A stretch of 64,000 nt of DNA from JAUIIK01 sp963709995 (GTDB lineage: Bacteria; Chloroflexota; Chloroflexia; Thermomicrobiales; CFX8), in NCBI GenBank assembly GCA_963709995.1, contig CAVPYN010000015.1, positions 21,988 to 85,987 of the forward strand, read 5' to 3'. Position numbers and translations under genes: made by a program. Shown one piece after another: positions 28,201-35,585 of the stretch. The notes under the pieces were generated by a model. That model ran no database searches. It had not been told where the DNA came from and saw only the letters and a list, made by a program, of their open reading frames with translations. How positions within the stretch are numbered: the stretch's first letter is position 1; every line of letters starts with the position of its first letter.

Positions 28201-31200
28201 TTTCCCAGCCGAGCCGGATGATGAGACAACCCAGTGGCAATTCCGGGGACCGAATGGCGAACTCGTCATCGTCACAAAGGTGGACGACTACACCTACCAG
28301 TACGCCTACCAGCCCGACCCGAATGCGACGCCAGGAGACTGGGAAATGGTGATGAATGTCACCACCGACGAGTATGGCAACTATGTGTCATACGATGCAG
28401 TCGACGGCGAATATTACGACGAGTATTACCAGGGGAATGGTGACTATGAAGGCGCCTTGCCTCCTGGCTCGCCGGAGTACTTTGGCGATCCAGCCTGGGT
28501 GAACCCGGAAGAAGATCCGCGCTTCCAGCTGGCACAAACCGACACGAACGACGACGGCTCAGTGCACCACGTCTATATCGCTGATCTGGATGGCGATGGA
28601 GATACGGACTACAAGATCGACGTTGTCCATTATCCCGACGGGCATATGGAAGTCGAATACCACAGCGACGAATATGGCCATGAGGCGACGTTCGAGATCA
28701 TCACCCAGCCCGATGGTTACTACGGCACCTATGCCACCACCTACTATGTCGATGACCCGCAGGGCGTGCCGGAGTACGAGGAGCCTGACTACGAGTATCC
28801 GCGCGTTGTCCAATGGGACGTGGACGAAAACTGGGCCGTCCTCGAGTTAGAAAACGGCCAACTCGTCCGGTACAACGACTATCGCCCGCCGTACTATGTT
28901 GATGAACAGGGCAACGAGATCACGGGCCTGGGTGGCTTTGTCAGCGCTGGGCGTTTGGTCAGCGTGGACGAGAATGGCAACGCCTATCTCCAAAGCGGCG
29001 ATGTCTACTATGTGATTTATCCCAGTGGGGGGTTCGAGGAAGTCGATCCGTATGACATACCCGGGTACGACTACGAGGAGCCCCAGCTCGACGAGTACGA
29101 GTACCCGCGCACCATCCAGTGGGATGTCGACGAAGGTTGGGCGATTCTCGAGGATGAGCAGGGTTATCACTACAAGCTCTACGAAGATGGACAGTCATAC
29201 TTCGTCGATCAGTACGGCAATGAGACGCTGAACGTAGGAACCTACCTGCCAGCGCTCGTCCAGGTGGATGCCGCAGGCAACGCCTATGTCCGCCAGGGTG
29301 AAGAGGGCAACTATAGCTACTACGTGATCGACCAGGATGGTGGTTACGCGAGCATCGACCCGAACGATATCCCGGACTACGATCCCAATGCCGAACCCCT
29401 GGAGGAGTACTACGATGCCGACTGGGCGGACGGCTACGCGCCCCAGTTTGGCTACGATCACCCCCACGATCTCTACGGTGAGCCAGATCCGCCTGGCGCG
29501 AACCAGGCGCCGAATGTCTACCTCTTCGGCGGTGGCCGGGCGATGGTTGTTCACAATGCTGATGGCAGTGAGACGATCACCTGGTATTCCGAGGGTGGTT
29601 ATCAGGATGGTTACATCGAGTACAAGGCCACGGTCGAGTACGATGGCGGCCAGTGGGTCACCGAATCGGTGTCGTTGCCAACGGACCTGACCCCGGTCTA
29701 CGGCATCCTGCCAGTCGATGGGACGCCGGTCTACGATCCGTACCATGCCAGCCAACCATATGGTGATCCGGACTCGATCACGATCCTCGAGGATCGCGTG
29801 ATCGTGACCTGGGACACCGATGATGGTCAGGTTCGCTCCGAGTGGTATCGCGATGGATCTCACTACCGCGAGGTGCGCTACCCGGACGGCCTCGTTATCT
29901 CGGGCAATGGCTCGGAACCGTGGGAGTATGAAATCCCGGATGACTGGGAGCCGCCAGTCTACGATGAACTCGATGGCTACCTGCCGGAGAATGCGCCGGA
30001 CTACTTCGGAGATCCGATGTGGGCCAACCCGGAGACGGACGAACGCTTCGAATTCCAGTACGAAGGGCATCCACAGGGAGCGGATGGTCCGGTGACCCGC
30101 ACCTATCATGCGGATGTCGATGGTGATGGCACGGTGGATTACGTCGCCGTGGTGGTCGAAAACCCGGATGGCAGCTACTACGTCGACTATGGCTACCCGA
30201 ATGGCGACTGGCAGGCGCGGGTGACGGTCGAAGGCAACGACTTCGGCAACTACGCTGGTTACGAGATCACGTATTACGCCGATGATCCGGAGGGTCTACC
30301 GCCAGCCACGAACGGTGCCGTGACCGCGCCAGAGGAATATGACATGGCCTACGTCTACGACCTGCTGCCGGACAACCTGCCGGCGGAGTTCGAGGGCGGG
30401 TACCCGAATCCGGAGCACAGCCCCGGATACCAGTACCACCATACGGGTGAATTCGGTGGGGAACCGGTGCACTTCCTGAGTGACGGTAGTAGCAACACGA
30501 TCGTCCTGCAGGAGAATGCCGATGGCTCGACGACGATGTACTGGTTTGACCGGGCAGTCGACGAGTTGGGACCAACGGATTTCAACTATGTCGAAGCGCG
30601 GGCGGTTTTCTACCCAGACGGTCAATACGATCTGAGCTGGTATGAAGATGGCCAGGAGCTGAGCGAGCCGCCTGGTTATCCCGCGGAAGGCACGAATGGC
30701 GCGGCGCTCTGGGAGCCGGACGGCTACCTCCCCGAAGGCGGGCCGGACTACTACGTTGATGAGCGCTGGCCGAACCCGGAATCTGACGAGCGCTTCGAGT
30801 TCTACCAGGAAGGGCATCCCGGTAGCGGCGCGGTAACTCGCGAGTACCGGGCGGATCTGGACGGCGATGGCCAGTATGACTACCGGGCGATTGTCGTCGA
30901 GAATCCGGATGGCTCGGTCTATGTCGACTACGGCTACCCCAACGGCGACATGGAGGCGCGGATCACCATCACCCAGGATGAGTACGGCAACTACACCGAC
31001 TACGACTACCAGTACTACGAGGATGATCCGGTGGGCGCCGTCTACTACGAAGAGCCGCAGGAAGATCCCGCGGCAGCCGGGCAGGATTACCTCCCGGATT
31101 GGCTGCCCGAGTCCTTTGATGGTTATCCGAGTCCGGTTCAGGAGGGGTTCGAGTACCAGTACACCGGCACCGGTGACGGGAATCAGAACCACTACTACAC

Positions 31201-31972
31201 CAATGGTCAGTACACGATCATGGTGACGGACTACGGTGATGGCACCGGCCGGGTGCTGATCGATGATCTCAGTAACGGTCAGGGCTGGGATACCGGGTAC
31301 GACCTGTATGACTACGGCCAGTATGCGGTGATGGACGACTATGTTCCAGATGAGCCGGAGCCGGAGACCGCAGCAGATGACTACTTGCCTGACTGGCTTC
31401 CGTATTCATTCGAAGGTTATCCGAGTCCGGTTCAGGAAGGGTTCGAGTACCAGTACACCGGCACCGGTGACGGGAATCAGAACCACTACTACACCAATGG
31501 TCAGTACACGATCATGGTGACGGACTACGGCGATGGCACCGGCCGGGTGCTGATCGACGATCTCAGTAACGGTCAGGGCTGGGATACTGGTTATGACTTG
31601 TATGACTACGGCCAGTACAGCCTGATGGAAGAGTACGATAGCGACATGCAGTCCCAGATCGCGTTCGTCGAAGCACCGGAGGCTGAAGGCGAAGAGGAAA
31701 CGGAAGATCTCGAGTTCACCGGAGATGGTGAAGGCGCCGTCGAAGATGAGGAGACGACAGAGCCGCTGAGCTTCAATGGCCCAGAGACAGGCGGCGAAAC
31801 CGGGGAAACCGGAGATGGCGGAGTCGAAGAGACCCCGATCGAGGAAGAACCGGTGGTGACCGAGGTCGAACCAGAGCCGCAACCCGAGTTCGTTGAGGAG
31901 GTTCCCCTCGTTACCGAAATGGAGGATGAGGATCTGCTCGATGACGACATGGACGATGACGGTGGTCTGTAG
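25238..31972 (+). CDS. Giant Tyr/Asp/Gly-rich repeat protein (2,244 residues)
   Basis: ATG 25238 has an excellent GGAAGG site; an upstream GTG at 25187 is less likely. Residues 1-35 are charged and 36-60 are Gly/Ala-rich. Residues ~115-450 form a Pro/Ser/Gly linker with repeats of the NTGAPSFPGVSDDD type. The rest is repeats. Family A (~105 residues, five copies, starting 26597, 26914, 27233, 28788, 29090) opens YEYPRTVxWD and ends DIPGYEEP. Family B (~105 residues, three copies, from 28456, 29980, 30727) carries a calcium-loop-like DLDGDGxxDY. Family C is two near-identical 98-residue copies at 31084-31671. The tail is Asp/Glu-rich. There is no export signal, cysteine-rich region or known domain that I recognise. 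The protein is very acidic; a structural or matrix role is inference only. Confidence 0.85.
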   Translation: MVFDDDQTRSRAGQNPDEETDERQRANSDKDRRGSGGTVAAAGAAGTGLGVGAAAGLVGADEALEHLQGGDDGEEIDLSGIEGIQSRVEAVEDAARAASFDVFESRMADAGDQLPAEIAQSAAIIGDALPPAPGAQDGGQQPDTGPAGSPTPPDGQPSTGRPDPDDVEPVGVESPSPGGPPGIGRPRPQAPGETDDAPDTPSGDVGASGQEDDAPPPGAPGFPAPPPAPGAPPSFSSPPSSGAPPSSGGEDDDVIGEAPAPPVPGVPAGPGGSPTPPDAGSPSDTPSDEVVSESPAADGLPTPPNTGAPSVPGTSDDDAPPASAAPNTGAPSFPGVSDDDSAPPVSTEPSGPGTSDDAPPVSSDPGESETPGSSDSGGPPPSGSSSSEPDAPSSPAGSGSSEAPPSSPGGSSGTSPGSEPVPPSSSGPGSSPPSAPGSSDAGPSPGSGSSQSTDYPYVYEWDDEGHWVDVAMQNDYGNVYYLRYQDDGSIYYLNNDGQYQPVEGEGLPQLLYVGDDGVAYFSKIQHQHTVYFSLDTHGDFDWVDYDDIPGYETPPPVDDEYEYPRVVEYEYGDEGWALIEMEDGRLIKYYDEGGAYYVDEYGNETAAAGFQIPTLLYVDNDGDAYFRVFSETEGGYRYYMIDVDGGVEYVNPYDIPGYEEPPVNGEYEYPRTVDWDDDEGWVIVQDEDGNYGKYYADGTEYEVDAEGNQLPPNGGVLDIGDLLYVDNYGNAYFQIATEQEGVYEYFMVDHDGGIEYVNYEDIPGYEDQEPPYDGHTPYFYDDYPNPFYGDLEADGDPTFANGVYTQTYNDGQVVVTWFNEGGPYRIRYYSEDGAGGYLELDITYDAYNYGYETSVYPYDYYDHIEDDFELPAIDHYVDYAYLGVPYDNMEISNTEVEYYWYDDDGDLVQKTTVDRVTGQITYEYDDLYIYVDQYGNETYSGNPDPNWMPPEGYEPPAGDLYPPYGMPPYLEFGDHQYIDPENDGYQLIFPAEPDDETTQWQFRGPNGELVIVTKVDDYTYQYAYQPDPNATPGDWEMVMNVTTDEYGNYVSYDAVDGEYYDEYYQGNGDYEGALPPGSPEYFGDPAWVNPEEDPRFQLAQTDTNDDGSVHHVYIADLDGDGDTDYKIDVVHYPDGHMEVEYHSDEYGHEATFEIITQPDGYYGTYATTYYVDDPQGVPEYEEPDYEYPRVVQWDVDENWAVLELENGQLVRYNDYRPPYYVDEQGNEITGLGGFVSAGRLVSVDENGNAYLQSGDVYYVIYPSGGFEEVDPYDIPGYDYEEPQLDEYEYPRTIQWDVDEGWAILEDEQGYHYKLYEDGQSYFVDQYGNETLNVGTYLPALVQVDAAGNAYVRQGEEGNYSYYVIDQDGGYASIDPNDIPDYDPNAEPLEEYYDADWADGYAPQFGYDHPHDLYGEPDPPGANQAPNVYLFGGGRAMVVHNADGSETITWYSEGGYQDGYIEYKATVEYDGGQWVTESVSLPTDLTPVYGILPVDGTPVYDPYHASQPYGDPDSITILEDRVIVTWDTDDGQVRSEWYRDGSHYREVRYPDGLVISGNGSEPWEYEIPDDWEPPVYDELDGYLPENAPDYFGDPMWANPETDERFEFQYEGHPQGADGPVTRTYHADVDGDGTVDYVAVVVENPDGSYYVDYGYPNGDWQARVTVEGNDFGNYAGYEITYYADDPEGLPPATNGAVTAPEEYDMAYVYDLLPDNLPAEFEGGYPNPEHSPGYQYHHTGEFGGEPVHFLSDGSSNTIVLQENADGSTTMYWFDRAVDELGPTDFNYVEARAVFYPDGQYDLSWYEDGQELSEPPGYPAEGTNGAALWEPDGYLPEGGPDYYVDERWPNPESDERFEFYQEGHPGSGAVTREYRADLDGDGQYDYRAIVVENPDGSVYVDYGYPNGDMEARITITQDEYGNYTDYDYQYYEDDPVGAVYYEEPQEDPAAAGQDYLPDWLPESFDGYPSPVQEGFEYQYTGTGDGNQNHYYTNGQYTIMVTDYGDGTGRVLIDDLSNGQGWDTGYDLYDYGQYAVMDDYVPDEPEPETAADDYLPDWLPYSFEGYPSPVQEGFEYQYTGTGDGNQNHYYTNGQYTIMVTDYGDGTGRVLIDDLSNGQGWDTGYDLYDYGQYSLMEEYDSDMQSQIAFVEAPEAEGEEETEDLEFTGDGEGAVEDEETTEPLSFNGPETGGETGETGDGGVEETPIEEEPVVTEVEPEPQPEFVEEVPLVTEMEDEDLLDDDMDDDGGL
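31084..31671 (+). repeat. Tandem 294-base repeat inside the giant gene
   Basis: Two in-frame units at 31084-31377 and 31378-31671 encode the family C repeat. Bases 31121-31325 and 31415-31619 differ at only about eight positions, all synonymous (for example GAG/GAA, GGT/GGC, CTG/TTG). Confidence 0.9.
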
Positions 31973-32005
31973 ACGCTAGCTGGCTTGGCCAGATAGACAG
32001 TGATG

Positions 32006-32037
32006 AACGAGGTTCCGGAGCAATCCGGAACCTCGTT
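32006..32037. terminator. Perfect 14-bp hairpin terminator, probably bidirectional
   Basis: AACGAGGTTCCGGA at 32006-32019 and TCCGGAACCTCGTT at 32024-32037 pair perfectly around a GCAA tetraloop. It lies between the giant repeat gene and the convergent NTF2-like gene. The flanking T-runs are short, but both strands have A/T next to the stem. Confidence 0.75.
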
Positions 32038-32071
32038 TGCCTGTGGAATTGCTATCCCTCTCGCTTTGACG

Positions 32072-32527
32072 CTACTTCGTCGTCAATTGGCCGTAGGAAC
32101 GCTGTGGGGTTCCGGGCGAGAGGGAGATGTGGGTGTGGATGGCGCGCCACGGACGGCCCGTTGCCTCGCGAAGGAAGAGAACGGTAGCGCGGCCCGGGCG
32201 TTCGTATGACGCCCCATCCTCATGAAAGCCAGTCGAGTTCCAGGGCACGATCCCCCAGGCTTGCAGGCCATCGGAGGAAACGCCGCAGATCAGGCGGTCG
32301 GTGAGAAAGCGGAAATCGGCGATTGTGCCCCAAATGGAACGCCACTGTTGCTGTTCGAGAGCGTCTAAACCGCGGACGTATTCCATATAGGTGCCAAATC
32401 CGACAACTTCGGGGTGGAAGAGTGGCCGGGCGGATTCGAAGTCGACCGCGGCGACGTAGCCGCCCCACTCATCGAACCATGCCTTGATCTCCGCGTACTG
32501 TTCCGGCGATGCCAATTGCTCAAGCAT
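32072..32527 (-). CDS. NTF2-like (SnoaL/DUF4440-type) protein
   Basis: The 151-residue protein has the cone-shaped NTF2-like sequence pattern: an N-terminal helix (YAEIKAWFDEWGGYVAAVDF), a short segment FHPEVVGFGTYMEYVRGLDA, and alternating beta strands containing ERPGRATVLFLREATGRPWR and IHTHISLSP. The family contains polyketide cyclases, dehydratases and many enzymes of unknown substrate. It is preceded on the same strand by the TerC-family gene, with a 32-base gap, so the two may be cotranscribed. Confidence 0.75.
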   Translation of the reverse strand: MLEQLASPEQYAEIKAWFDEWGGYVAAVDFESARPLFHPEVVGFGTYMEYVRGLDALEQQQWRSIWGTIADFRFLTDRLICGVSSDGLQAWGIVPWNSTGFHEDGASYERPGRATVLFLREATGRPWRAIHTHISLSPGTPQRSYGQLTTK

Positions 32528-32559
32528 GTCTATCTTTCCTGCACAAGACGGCTAACGTT

Positions 32560-33312
32560 CTAGTCGGAAGTTTCTGGAACCGGCTTTTCGTCACGGGATT
32601 CTTCGGGAGAAGCTTCAACTTCCGCGATGCGAGCGCGACCGGCTTTGATTGCGGCGCGCCGGGCTCGTGTATTGCGCCAGTAACCGATGCCAAGAACGGT
32701 GCCGGTAACGGCGGCGATGATGATGATTTCCTGCCAGAGAGGGACCGAGAAGTAATCGTGGACGACATCGTCTTCAAGGAACATGCGTGTTGCCGTGACG
32801 ACAAGAATGCCGGAACCGATGTAATTCAGGACGGGGTAGCGGTCGATTGCCCGTGCAATGATGCTGCTGCCGAAGAGAAGAATCGGCACGGAAAGCGCCA
32901 GGCCGAATATCAGCAGACCGAGGTGCCCGTGGGCTGCCCCGCCGACAGCCAGAATGTTGTCCAGGCTCATGACGACATCCGCGAGGATGATCGTCTGCAA
33001 TGCTTCACGGAGTGAGCCGGCCGCCTGGATCTCGTGGTGGCTTTCAACCGGTTTCAGCAGCTTGAAGGCGATGTAAAGGAGCAGAAACGCGCCAATTGCC
33101 TGGAGCAGCGGGATGTCAAGCAGCAGCGCCGCGAGCACGGTAAAGAACATCCGCAGTCCAACCGCGCCGGCACCTCCCCAGATAATCGCCTTGCGACGTT
33201 GCGCCGGAGGGAGACGGCTTGCCGCCATCCCGATGACGACCGCGTTATCTCCGGATAGCACCAGGTCGATGATGATGATGCTGATCAGCGCTCCGATGAA
33301 TCCTATTTCCAA
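32560..33312 (-). CDS. TerC-family membrane protein
   Basis: The 250-residue protein has seven predicted membrane segments and the two TerC signature motifs: IDLVLSGDNAVVIGMA near residue 17 and LADVVMSLDNILAVGG near 110, with acidic residues buried in the membrane. TerC/YkoY-type proteins export manganese or support metalation of exoenzymes. The C-terminal ~40 residues are charged and cytosolic. I searched the ~140 bases upstream for a manganese riboswitch and saw none of its conserved elements. Confidence 0.9.
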   Translation of the reverse strand: MEIGFIGALISIIIIDLVLSGDNAVVIGMAASRLPPAQRRKAIIWGGAGAVGLRMFFTVLAALLLDIPLLQAIGAFLLLYIAFKLLKPVESHHEIQAAGSLREALQTIILADVVMSLDNILAVGGAAHGHLGLLIFGLALSVPILLFGSSIIARAIDRYPVLNYIGSGILVVTATRMFLEDDVVHDYFSVPLWQEIIIIAAVTGTVLGIGYWRNTRARRAAIKAGRARIAEVEASPEESRDEKPVPETSD

Positions 33313-33451
33313 GAAGAGATCTCCAGTTTCCGCTCTCGAGTGTCACCGTTGAATTCAACACCATGGAGGGAAGAGGGAACAGGCAACAGGTCAGAGGGAA
33401 GGTCGGCGATGACGGAACTGATTGGTTTGCGTTCCAACTTCAGACGAATAA

Positions 33452-34339
33452 TCACTTCAAAGCGTGGAGGTAGGCGAAGGCGCTGGACCAACGGCGGTCG
33501 GGACGCTCGAATTGCTGGCGCAGGTGGCCAGTGAACCGGTCTCGTTCGTCTTCGGCGAGGGTCCCGGCGAAGAGTTCGTTGAGGGTTGGCGCGCAGGGAT
33601 TGAAGGCGGTGTTGAGATACGTCTCCCAGGGCATTGGAACTGCTGGCCCGAGGTCGACGAGGAACTGGAGATGGACCTCGGTGAAGCCGGCCTGTTCCGC
33701 GAAGCGCACGAGATCCCGCTCATCGAAGTCGATCATCGACCGGCCGTCGCTGCTCATCGCCGCTTCGTATCCAGCAATGACCTTGTCGGCAATCTGCTGC
33801 ACCGGCGCGACATCCATCTGTATGAACTGGCCGGGGGGTTCGGGCCAGTTGTAGCTATTGACCGGCTCGAAAATCGAGAGGCGCCCGCCGGAGTAGAGCA
33901 CGCGGTGGATCTCTTCGAATGCGGCTTGTTTGTCCGCGACATAGATCAGTACCGAACGGGTTGTGACGACATCGACAGACTGGCTGTCAATCGGGCTGAG
34001 ATCCCGAGCAGGCATCTTGACGAAGCGGCACTTGCTGGCCACCCCCATGTCAGTAGCCAGTTCCCGACAATGGTCGAGCAAGTCGCGGGAGATGTCGCTG
34101 AAGATGACGGCGCCGGTTGGTCCGACACGGTCAATGGCGGCGAAGGGGATCAGCCCGTCACCGGAACCCAGATCGAGCAGCGTGTCGCCGGGTTGGATCG
34201 AGGCATTGTCGAGCACCTTGTCACGGATCGGCAACAGGTAGTCGACATGCGCTTGTAGTTGATCCGGGTCGCCGCCACTCCGGCGTTCGAGAAGCCAGGA
34301 GGCCCAGCGGTCCTTCGAGGGATTAGACGGCGAATCCAT
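33452..34339 (-). CDS. Class I SAM-dependent methyltransferase
   Basis: The 295-residue protein carries the Rossmann methyltransferase motifs: motif I LLDLGSGDGLIPFAAI near residue 53, acidic motif II FSDISRDLLDHC, and the post-I/IV segment SVDVVTTRSVLIYV, followed by RVLYSGGRLSIFEPVN. The C-terminal third forms a substrate-binding cap. It is most like methyltransferase type 11/25 proteins acting on small molecules; the substrate cannot be inferred. It lies upstream of TerC on the same strand but 139 bases away. Confidence 0.85.
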   Translation of the reverse strand: MDSPSNPSKDRWASWLLERRSGGDPDQLQAHVDYLLPIRDKVLDNASIQPGDTLLDLGSGDGLIPFAAIDRVGPTGAVIFSDISRDLLDHCRELATDMGVASKCRFVKMPARDLSPIDSQSVDVVTTRSVLIYVADKQAAFEEIHRVLYSGGRLSIFEPVNSYNWPEPPGQFIQMDVAPVQQIADKVIAGYEAAMSSDGRSMIDFDERDLVRFAEQAGFTEVHLQFLVDLGPAVPMPWETYLNTAFNPCAPTLNELFAGTLAEDERDRFTGHLRQQFERPDRRWSSAFAYLHALK

Positions 34340-34382
34340 AGGGTTTGCTTCCTGTTGTCATCGCTGGCGAGAAACAAAGTGA

Positions 34383-34640
34383 TCAAATGTCGAAGAACGA
34401 ACTCTCTTCTAATCCCTGATCCCTCAACTGCTCCTCGAAGTGTCGCACCGTTCGCCGCAGGGTGTCGAGCCAGCTGGCGCCACGGCAGGCCAGCGCACAA
34501 TGCCGGTGCCTACGACCTATCAACTGCCCCAGCGCTTCGCGGAGATGGTGCGCCCCCGGGTGATGCGCGCCGTCTGAGCGCGAGACCCAATACGAGACGA
34601 TGATGGTGCTGGCTAGCCATGGAAGCCTACACCGCGTTCA
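34383..34640 (-). pseudogene. Possible remnant reading frame without a start codon
   Basis: The gap between the methyltransferase and the TetR gene (34340-34927) has no proper gene. One minus-strand frame stays open for ~85 codons and reads like protein near its end (LREALGQLIGRR, then WLDTLRRTVRHFEEQLRDQG), ending in TGA at 34383-34385. It has no ATG, GTG or TTG at its beginning and starts after a stop codon. Part of its 3' end is made of the CTAATCCCTGATCCCT repeat. I do not recognise a family. Confidence 0.25.
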
Positions 34641-34821
34641 CCAAGAGGTCGGGAGACCCGGTCTCATATGACGAGGGTTGGTATGGTTGGCCGACATCGG
34701 GAAGATCCATCGAGGACGGAATCACCGATTCCTGTTCACATTCAGCGAAAATCAACCATCAATTACAACCGATGATACATGCCTTGGTGACACAGCAGGA
34801 CGATAATGCAGTGGAGAGCAT

Positions 34822-34851
34822 TTGACAGACGCCGTGGAAGGTTTGTAGACT
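34822..34851 (+). promoter_or_regulatory. Probable promoter of the TetR-MMPL operon
   Basis: TTGACA at 34822-34827 is followed after 18 bases by TAGACT at 34846-34851. It lies just upstream of the inverted repeats at 34861-34898. Confidence 0.45.
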
Positions 34852-34860
34852 ACCGTCTAA

Positions 34861-34898
34861 TGAATGAATAATCATTCACTTGAATGCATCGACATTCA
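34861..34898 (+). promoter_or_regulatory. Double palindromic operator, likely TetR autoregulation
   Basis: Two inverted repeats lie side by side: TGAATGA-ATAA-TCATTCA at 34861-34878 and TGAATG-CATCGA-CATTCA at 34881-34898, sharing the TGAATG half-site. They sit between a probable promoter and the TetR start, where an autorepressor would bind. Confidence 0.65.
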
Positions 34899-34927
34899 TA
34901 GTACTGGAAGTGCTTCAAAGGACAGAC

Positions 34928-35578
34928 ATGGCACGTGTTACTCAGGCCCATATTGACGCCCGGCGCGAGGATATTCTCGCGGCCGCCCGCATCCTCTTCC
35001 TCCATCAGGGTTTCGACAATGTGACGATGCAGGACATCGCCGGCGAGGCAGGCATCAGCGCTGGCGCGATCTACCGCTACTACCCCAGTAAAGATGAGCT
35101 CGCCCACGCATTCTTTCAGCAGTGCGTTGGTGATGGCCCAGCAGCGCTGGTCCGGAGCGTCGCGCCGGGAGCGCCACCGATCGAACGGCTCACCCGCATC
35201 GTCGGGGCCGTCAAGCAGATGTGGATCGAAAGCCGTGGTGATCACATCATCGGTGAGATCCAGACAACGATGGCTGGTATTCGCCAGCCGGACGATGTCG
35301 GCCCGCTCGTCTACACGGCGCGCGAGCAGCTCTATGAAGCCCTTGTGGAGATCATCGAGGAGGGCCAACGTTCGAAAGAGATTGACTCGATGTTCGACGC
35401 GCGAGCGCTGGCCATGAGCCTCAACGCGTTCGTCGTCGGCATGGGACTGATAGCCATCGAAAGCGGAGAAGAACGATTGGAGGAACAGCTGGATTTGATG
35501 TTCGGGATCTTCGAAGAGATCCTGATGCGATTACGTCCTGTCGATGATGGCAGCGACCCGAAGCTCGACGAAGAGTAA
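34928..35578 (+). CDS. TetR-family transcriptional repressor
   Basis: The regulator starts best at ATG 34928 with AAAGGA seven bases upstream, giving 216 residues. The N-terminal TetR helix-turn-helix is clear: ILAAARILFLHQGFDNVTMQ, then DIAGEAGISAGAIYRYYPSK. The C-terminal ligand domain is helical. The MMPL transporter gene follows after seven bases, so the protein probably represses this efflux operon through the palindromes at 34861-34898 and is released by a transported compound. Confidence 0.92.
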   Translation: MARVTQAHIDARREDILAAARILFLHQGFDNVTMQDIAGEAGISAGAIYRYYPSKDELAHAFFQQCVGDGPAALVRSVAPGAPPIERLTRIVGAVKQMWIESRGDHIIGEIQTTMAGIRQPDDVGPLVYTAREQLYEALVEIIEEGQRSKEIDSMFDARALAMSLNAFVVGMGLIAIESGEERLEEQLDLMFGIFEEILMRLRPVDDGSDPKLDEE

Positions 35579-35585
35579 GACAAGG

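Noticed and set aside
33313..33451. Possible manganese (yybP-ykoY) riboswitch upstream of terC
   Set aside because: The conserved loop elements are not visible; only an ordinary intergenic region.
34619..34825. 68-codon ORF in the gap before TetR
   Set aside because: Starts without a ribosome site and has no recognisable features; ends inside the TetR promoter.
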